Source: a bacterium (GTDB taxonomy: Bacteria > Bacteroidota > Bacteroidia > Bacteroidales > Bacteroidaceae). Taken from it: 6,805 bases of DNA. Under the pieces are notes generated by a model. That model was given only the letters and a program-made list of their open reading frames with translations, was not told the origin of the DNA and searched no databases. Of the stretch, positions 5,632 to 6,805 are shown piece after piece. The stretch spans positions 1 through 6,805 of the forward strand of contig SFQP01000106.1 in the NCBI GenBank assembly GCA_004562975.1, in the 5' to 3' direction. The position numbers and the translations under genes were made by a program. Position 1 is the stretch's first letter, and every line of letters begins with the position of its first letter.

Positions 5632-6805
5632 TCACCCCTTCGCCTCCGATGAGCAGGAAGTGGCCGTAACTGGTGCCGTTGGCTGTGCGGCCGGCCAGTT
5701 TCATGTTGAACACGGCGGCCTTTGTCCAGTCGGCAGTAACGCCGAAGGTAACAGACGCTTCGTCCCAGCAGATGTAGTAGTCATTGCGGTTCTTCAGCCG
5801 CACCTCGTCCTTGTCGCCCACAAACATCCACTGCATACTGTGGACCTCCTGTTTCAGTTCGGCATAGGCGTCGGAGGTCTTCTCCACACCGTCGCTCATA
5901 TAGAGGTTACCGTTCACTGCGGCATTGTTCGGGTCGCTGTATTGGTTGAAGTTGATGTAGTAGTAGGTTTCGGAAGTAGTGTCGGAGAATTTGGGCGTGG
6001 TGGCGGTGCCAAAGCTCAGGGCATAGTAGGTTGATTCTTCCTGATTGGCCGGCCATGCGGCGGTGGTGAACTGACCTGTCGCGCTGTCGTACTTCAGGTA
6101 GCGGGTGGGAGAAGTGCCATTGACCTCGACAATCCAGTCGATGGTGGTTTTGTCAATGGCAAAGTAGTTGAAGTGCAGCGCCAGACTGGCGGCATCTTCT
6201 TTATTGTTGGTCAAAGTCACATTGCCGTTATTGTCCACTTTCAGATAGGTGTCCGTGCCGCTTTTGAGTATGAAGTCATCAGCACTGCCCATCACCTTCC
6301 ACACCGTTTTGCGGGCATCTGGGGTAGAGGTCGAAGCCGTGACGGTGCTTCCGTTGGCCGCTGCGCCGTCTTCTGATGCTTCCATGCGGGGCGAACCGGT
6401 CAGCTGGTCCAGGTGGATGAACTGCCAGGCTCCCGTGGTTTCGGTGCTGAAGTCGGGATAGAGGTTCAGCTCTTCAAAGTACACGTAGTTGCCGGCATCG
6501 TTTCGGTCGGCCAGCGTGAAGGAGTAGGTGGTTGTCCCTTCACTTGTAGTGCTGAGCAGCTTCAGCATCTTGTTTCCGTGGTCGGGCAGTTGCAGTTGCC
6601 AGCAGTCGCGTCGGGCATCATTTTCTACCAGACGGAACTTGGTGGCATCGGTGGGAATGTCGCCCACCGTAGCTGTTGCGACGGTGGTGAAGGTGGACGA
6701 AGCGTTATCGTACTTCAGGAAATGGCCTTTGCCGTTGCTCAGGAAGACATCGCCACTGTAGGTGCCGTCGTCGTTCTGGCAGCGGTACAGTGCCCAGGCG
6801 TTGCT
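5489..6805 (-). CDS. Upstream part of giant surface protein: beta-trefoil-like repeat region (5' end outside window)
   Basis: The frame enters the window at 6805 already open and stops at TGA 5491-5489. A GTG at 6667 is internal: the 46 upstream residues continue the same repeat style, so it is not a credible start. Genuine sequence runs about 397 residues to roughly 5615; the last 41 codons before the stop are out-of-frame readthrough (Pro/His/Arg-rich, unlike the rest). The genuine part is rich in Thr, Asn, Asp and Tyr and has no membrane segment. Tryptophans at residues 4, 69, 127, 169, 224 and 326 recur ahead of LK and YLKYD-like motifs, which suggests tandem beta-trefoil-like units that in known families bind sugars or other ligands. 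If translation ends at this TGA, the product loses all downstream domains and the sorting signal. Family assignment is by pattern only. Confidence 0.75.
   Translation of the reverse strand, partial: SNAWALYRCQNDDGTYSGDVFLSNGKGHFLKYDNASSTFTTVATATVGDIPTDATKFRLVENDARRDCWQLQLPDHGNKMLKLLSTTSEGTTTYSFTLADRNDAGNYVYFEELNLYPDFSTETTGAWQFIHLDQLTGSPRMEASEDGAAANGSTVTASTSTPDARKTVWKVMGSADDFILKSGTDTYLKVDNNGNVTLTNNKEDAASLALHFNYFAIDKTTIDWIVEVNGTSPTRYLKYDSATGQFTTAAWPANQEESTYYALSFGTATTPKFSDTTSETYYYINFNQYSDPNNAAVNGNLYMSDGVEKTSDAYAELKQEVHSMQWMFVGDKDEVRLKNRNDYYICWDEASVTFGVTADWTKAAVFNMKLAGRTANGTSYGHFLLIGGEGVSNSRLNQYIYPILHPPQTLLVHQGAERRQSGNLCRLHQRRPIRHLRL
5603..5631 (-). other. First frame change in the gene (+1 sense)
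   Basis: Upstream frame reads GVSNSRLNQY and then becomes nonsense; the +1 frame, opened by TGA 5634-5632, reads TYTQYYIRPKRSWFIKEL onward. The switch is most simply explained by one extra base in the AACCAA run (minus strand, about 5617-5612), giving RLN-NTYTQYY. Loss of an AC pair from an ACAC run near 5610 (giving NQYTYTQYY) would explain it equally well. No SD-like stretch, long homopolymer or known slip heptamer is seen, so mutation or sequencing error is the default reading. Confidence 0.7.
5726..6805 (-). repeat. Degenerate tandem protein repeats, beta-trefoil-like (W...LK...YLKYD units)
   Basis: Several imperfect copies share a Trp, then an acidic turn and LK, then an aromatic-Leu/Ile-Lys-x-Asp strand and a Thr-rich strand. 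Clear copies are GKGHFLKYDNASSTFTT (6733-6683), GTDTYLKVDNNGNVTL (6259-6212), SPTRYLKYDSATGQFTT (6112-6062) and NRNDYYICWDEASVTFGV (5791-5738); HGNKMLKL (6580-6557) is a weaker one. The preceding Trp contexts are VWKVMGSADDFILK, DWIVEV and QWMFVGDKDEVRLK. The pattern of a hydrophobic/Trp strand and a G-x-YL strand repeated several times is what beta-trefoils (RICIN, fascin) show. The copies have diverged at DNA level, so this is an old protein repeat and not a recent DNA expansion. It could instead be another all-beta fold. Confidence 0.55.

Larger units (their letters stand above)
1..6805 (-). pseudogene. One giant surface-protein gene split across three reading frames, both ends outside the window
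   Basis: Three minus-strand open frames (6805-5489, 5631-4831, 4919-1) are pieces of one protein. Each piece carries low-complexity-free, domain-rich sequence right up to the junction, where sensible sequence continues in the +1 frame. Joining them by dropping one base near 5614 and one near 4914 gives about 2,267 continuous residues with no internal stop. The domain order (trefoil-like repeats, jelly roll, Ig-like modules, conserved C-terminal block, start of a T9SS sorting domain) fits a single exported Bacteroidales surface protein. It is called a pseudogene because two frame changes break it. Sequencing error or, for the second junction, programmed frameshifting could make it intact. No start, signal peptide or stop is visible, so the full length is unknown. 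Ligand and role are unknown; adhesion or glycan binding is an inference. Confidence 0.72.

Noticed and set aside
5612..6034. Plus-strand open frame of 140 codons with a hydrophobic look
   Set aside because: Antisense to the trefoil-like repeat region. It is Val/Ala/Gly-rich because the sense strand is rich in Asn, Thr and Tyr codons. No initiation signal or motif is seen.
6667..6667. GTG at 6667 as the start of the upstream coding piece
   Set aside because: The frame is open to the window edge, and the 46 residues before it contain another copy of the FLKYD repeat, so the gene begins outside the window.

Overview
The window is the interior of one very large gene on the minus strand. It encodes a giant cell-surface protein of the Bacteroidales type. 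Read from right to left (5' to 3' of the gene), about 2,267 residues are visible. Both ends lie outside the window, so the start codon, signal peptide, promoter and stop codon are not seen. The Bacteroidales assignment rests on protein motifs common in large surface proteins of that order (a WY..GSP..Q..AGDWF block, LVGNPF....LDM, GQGFFVKA, an AED..LLDD...VYSLA.HQAL block) and on what looks like the beginning of a type IX secretion (T9SS/Por) C-terminal sorting domain at the left edge. No enzyme active site is recognised, so an adhesive or ligand-binding role is an inference.

Layout, in gene order. 6805-5615: tryptophan-anchored repeats that look like beta-trefoil (ricin-B or fascin-like) units. 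5613-4915: a mixed region with an AYQRYYNYQTGGR motif. 4913-4050: a region containing a short Asp-Asn-Pro linker made of 9-bp tandem repeats. 4049-3576: a jelly-roll, carbohydrate-binding-like domain. 3578-2820: Ig/PKD-like modules marked by PVCG and VCAGQ. 2820-1925: further modules characteristic of the family. 1876-1685: a W...DWN..GNW motif. 1445-182: the conserved C-terminal block. 131-1: the start of the sorting domain.

The protein does not lie in one reading frame. It changes frame twice, near 5614 and near 4914, both times in the same sense: one extra base (or two missing) relative to a continuous gene. Downstream of 4919 the frame is open for about 1,637 codons to the window edge. 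The first junction looks like an ordinary indel. The second sits exactly on CTTAGGC, the +1 slip heptamer of the yeast Ty1 element, with an SD-like AGAGG two bases upstream as in bacterial prfB. That makes it a candidate for a functional +1 shift, although coincidence, mutation or sequencing error is at least as likely. Without the shifts, the first fragment would lack the sorting domain and the other two would lack a signal peptide, so neither could be displayed normally.

No other gene, RNA gene, mobile element, CRISPR array or promoter is supported. Long open frames on the plus strand are antisense shadows.
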